From an uncultured bacterium (GTDB lineage Bacteria; Chloroflexota; Anaerolineae; J036; Brachytrichaceae): a stretch of DNA of 45,841 bases. How positions within the stretch are numbered: the first letter of the stretch is position 1; each line of letters starts with the position of its first letter. Below the pieces are notes generated by a model. The model was not told the origin of the DNA, ran no database searches, and saw only the letters and a program-made list of their open reading frames with translations. Where the stretch lies: positions 1 to 45,841 of the forward strand of contig CAIQQO010000269.1 of the NCBI GenBank assembly GCA_903873965.1. Reading direction: 5' to 3'. A program made the translations under genes and the position numbers. This document shows positions 44,271-45,841 of this stretch, piece after piece.

Positions 44271-45047
44271 CTACATCCTTTCAACCTGCAGAAAGTCCAA
44301 CTCTACTGGTGTTTCACGTCCGAAGAAGGAGACCAGCACGGTGACCTTAGCCCGCTCCGTATCGATCTTGTCGACCATGCCCATGAAATCTGCAAACGGG
44401 CCATCAATGATGCGCACTTTCTGCGCCGTGCGGAAGTTGACGCGCAGTTTGGGCGCTTCAGCCTGCATGCGTCGCATGATCTGGTTGACTTCCGCGGGCG
44501 TCAAGGGCGTGGGCTTGTTGCCCATGCCAACAAATCGCGTAACGCCATTGGTGGAACGAACCACGTTCAACGCGCGCTCATCCAGTTTCATGTGCACAAG
44601 AATATAGCCGGGGAAAACACGCTTTTCGACGGTGCGACGTTTACCGTCACGCACTTCCATTTCTTCTTCAGTAGGTACAACCACCTGGTCAATCAGTTCA
44701 GCTACACCCATCGCCTCAATGCGCTGTTCCAGGTTATGCTTGACCTTATTCTCGTATCCTGAATAACAATGCACCACATACCAGTTGAGTGCATCTTCTT
44801 CCGAAGGCCGCGGTTCAGTGTCTGCATCAACGGCTTCACCATCGCCAAGCACTTCACTGTCTGCGGCTTTTGATGCGGCTGAATTGTCAACGACGGGCTG
44901 AGTACCGCCAATAAGCGGACCCGTAATGGGCTGACTGCCGATATATTCGATACCACCAGTCTCAGACTTACCGCCTGAATCGTCGCTCAAGCCAAACCGC
45001 CCTGCGTCCTTTGGGGATGATTCCCGATCTTTCATGTTCTTACTCAT
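44271..45047 (-). CDS. nusG: Transcription termination/antitermination factor NusG with N-terminal extension
   Basis: The canonical NusG part starts about residue 88 with LNWYVVHCYSGYENKVK and contains RVFPGYILVHM and the C-terminal KOW domain (VRIIDGPFADFMG, VSFFGRETPVELDF). Upstream is an unusual roughly 85-residue acidic, Ser/Gly-rich tail, making the protein 258 residues instead of about 180. The same extension could be a linker for partner binding. The start at 45047 has no clear ribosome site. The gene lies 11 bases after secE. Confidence 0.93.
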   Translation of the reverse strand: MSKNMKDRESSPKDAGRFGLSDDSGGKSETGGIEYIGSQPITGPLIGGTQPVVDNSAASKAADSEVLGDGEAVDADTEPRPSEEDALNWYVVHCYSGYENKVKHNLEQRIEAMGVAELIDQVVVPTEEEMEVRDGKRRTVEKRVFPGYILVHMKLDERALNVVRSTNGVTRFVGMGNKPTPLTPAEVNQIMRRMQAEAPKLRVNFRTAQKVRIIDGPFADFMGMVDKIDTERAKVTVLVSFFGRETPVELDFLQVERM

Positions 45048-45058
45048 CGTGACCGCGT

Positions 45059-45382
45059 TCAGCGCCTCTCTCGTCCGGCAAAAACCACCAGAACAATGAT
45101 CGCAAGCACCACAAAGACCAGAACGCCAACCCAGATCACATCAGGCGCTGGCTTTAGAATGCCAAAAAATGCCTGTTCAAAAGTAAAATCGAACAAGCCC
45201 AGGATCAGCGACATGCCGACGGTAACCGCCAGAACGATGGCGCTCAGGTTGCGCACTTCCAAGCGAGTCGGCCAATGCACTTTGCGCAACTCACCGAACG
45301 TGTCGCGAAAATACTCACGCACGGGTGCCACAAAGGTCACAATGGCAGACGGCTTTTTGTCAGCAGCTTGTTGATTCGCCAT
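45059..45382 (-). CDS. secE: Preprotein translocase subunit SecE
   Basis: This is a 107-residue inner-membrane SecYEG subunit. The conserved VREYFRDTFGELRKVHWPTR amphipathic segment (21-40) is followed by TM helix 46-63. A second hydrophobic segment (83-102) is unusual, because most short bacterial SecE proteins have one helix. ATG 45382 (MANQQ) was chosen over an upstream ATG at 45400 because the protein starts as expected and a GGTG precedes it. Upstream is tRNA-Trp. Confidence 0.93.
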   Translation of the reverse strand: MANQQAADKKPSAIVTFVAPVREYFRDTFGELRKVHWPTRLEVRNLSAIVLAVTVGMSLILGLFDFTFEQAFFGILKPAPDVIWVGVLVFVVLAIIVLVVFAGRERR

Positions 45383-45402
45383 GTTATCTACACCAAACAT
45401 AA

Positions 45403-45421
45403 GGGCGCGGCAACCGCGCCC
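45403..45421. other. GC-rich hairpin between secE and tRNA-Trp
   Basis: GGGCGCGG (45403-45410) and CCGCGCCC (45414-45421) form an 8-bp stem with a 3-base loop. On the minus strand it lies between the tRNA-Trp 3' end and secE. Downstream T content is low, so it could be a weak terminator or a processing/stability hairpin rather than a full stop. Confidence 0.5.
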
Positions 45422-45436
45422 CTAATAAACTCTCAG

Positions 45437-45509
45437 CAGGGCAAGCAGGATTTGAACCCACAACCTATCGTTTTGGAGACGATGGCTCTACCAATTGAGC
45501 TATTGCCCT
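45437..45509 (-). tRNA. tRNA-Trp (CCA anticodon)
   Basis: On the minus strand the acceptor arms AGGGCAA/TTGCCCT pair, the D-arm contains GCTCAATTGGTAGAGC, the anticodon stem-loop is CGTCTCCAAAACG with CCA in the centre, and the T-arm is TGGGTTCAAATCCT-like. The base after the acceptor is G, the usual discriminator for tRNA-Trp. No CCA tail is encoded. It lies in the conserved tuf-secE gap. Confidence 0.95.
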
Positions 45510-45614
45510 AGATCGATCTATACCCATGCCCGACTAGGTCTCATTATCAGCGGCTAAAAGTACCTGATTGAGTACTCTCAGCCACACGCGGGCACGGGTA
45601 TATTATCTCAGATT

Positions 45615-45841
45615 TTACAGCTGCACTTTTGTGATAGTGCCAGCGCCTACAGTCAAGCCACCTTCGCGAATCGCGAAGCGTGAACCGTTCTCGAGCGCTA
45701 CAGGCGCAATCAACTTCACGTGCATGACGATGTTGTCGCCAGGCATCACCATTTCCACACCTTCCGGCAGGGTGATGTCGCCTGTGACGTCCATCGTTCG
45801 GATGAAGAACTGCGGGCGATATCCGGTAAAGAAGCTCTTAT
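45615..45841 (-). CDS. tuf: Elongation factor Tu, C-terminal end (cut by window edge)
   Basis: The last 74 residues of EF-Tu are visible, starting [20 protein letters not shown] and ending VTKVQL-like, with [19 protein letters not shown] and [15 protein letters not shown]. The gene is truncated at the window end. It is followed on the same strand, after about 105 bases, by tRNA-Trp, with no rpmG gene in the gap where many genomes carry it. Confidence 0.97.
   Translation of the reverse strand, partial: KSFFTGYRPQFFIRTMDVTGDITLPEGVEMVMPGDNIVMHVKLIAPVALENGSRFAIREGGLTVGAGTITKVQL

Noticed and set aside
41651..45611. CTGAGA as the conserved box of a TPP riboswitch
   Set aside because: The element recurs in eight spacers before translation genes and lacks the rest of the TPP consensus; there is no thiamine gene nearby.
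1..45841. CRISPR arrays, insertion sequences or rRNA genes
   Set aside because: No regularly spaced direct repeats, transposase frames or rRNA-like sequence were seen.

Overview
The window looks like chromosomal DNA of a free-living, saccharolytic bacterium. I favour the Chloroflexota (Anaerolineae-like), inferred from several traits together: a large PKD/DUF11 surface protein with a YLPIIL motif, a split CrtYc/CrtYd lycopene cyclase, several TTG starts, many carbohydrate-active enzymes, Gram-positive-type LexA boxes, and a tuf-tRNA-Trp-secE-nusG-rplKAJL cluster. No 16S rRNA or lineage-specific marker is present, so this is inference. I saw no transposase, integrase, CRISPR array or phage structural gene.

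Positions 1-8812 (+) hold the end of a secreted surface protein followed by a tight sugar/sugar-acid cluster: NAD-dependent epimerase/dehydrogenase, Ldh-family oxidoreductase, (alpha/alpha)6 glycosidase, mutarotase-like protein and an enolase-superfamily dehydratase. Positions 8940-10826 (-) carry an HSL-type esterase and a GH43-like glycosidase. Positions 10923-17386 hold a GrpB protein (+), then a minus-strand run of queF, sialidase-like protein, URO-D-like protein, GH36 alpha-galactosidase and an ICMT-like methyltransferase. Positions 17543-20110 (+) hold a degenerate cyclodeaminase-fold protein, a GH172 (DUF2961) glycosidase and YqeC.

Positions 20119-32810 mix housekeeping and sugar genes: PfkB-type 1-phosphofructokinase, a DUF4129/DUF58 pair, a methyltransferase, D-lyxose isomerase with a second PfkB kinase, a MATE pump, a GH5-like glycosidase, a VOC protein, family 5 uracil-DNA glycosylase and a fused double-ATPase ECF subunit. 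A divergent promoter region at 32826-32878 carries two near-identical LexA (SOS) boxes and faces a stand-alone FtsK-type motor gene with a small membrane-protein partner.

Positions 34489-36686 (-) encode carotenoid enzymes (CrtYd, CrtYc, CrtI), 36739-40355 (-) a peptide ABC transporter (two permeases and a lipoprotein), and 40508-41575 a FemABX-like transferase. The last 4.2 kb (-) is the tuf/tRNA-Trp/secE/nusG/rplK/rplA/rplJ/rplL cluster. Its rplJL part has its own strong promoter inside the end of rplA and a long leader ending in an intrinsic terminator, which is the layout of an attenuation-controlled operon. Almost every spacer in this cluster also repeats a short CTGAGA element on the coding strand.

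The strongest leads are the LexA-flanked FtsK-motor locus, the CTGAGA motif of the ribosomal cluster, the rplJL attenuator, and the oxidative sugar-acid cluster with an enolase-superfamily enzyme lacking the second lysine of its KxK motif.
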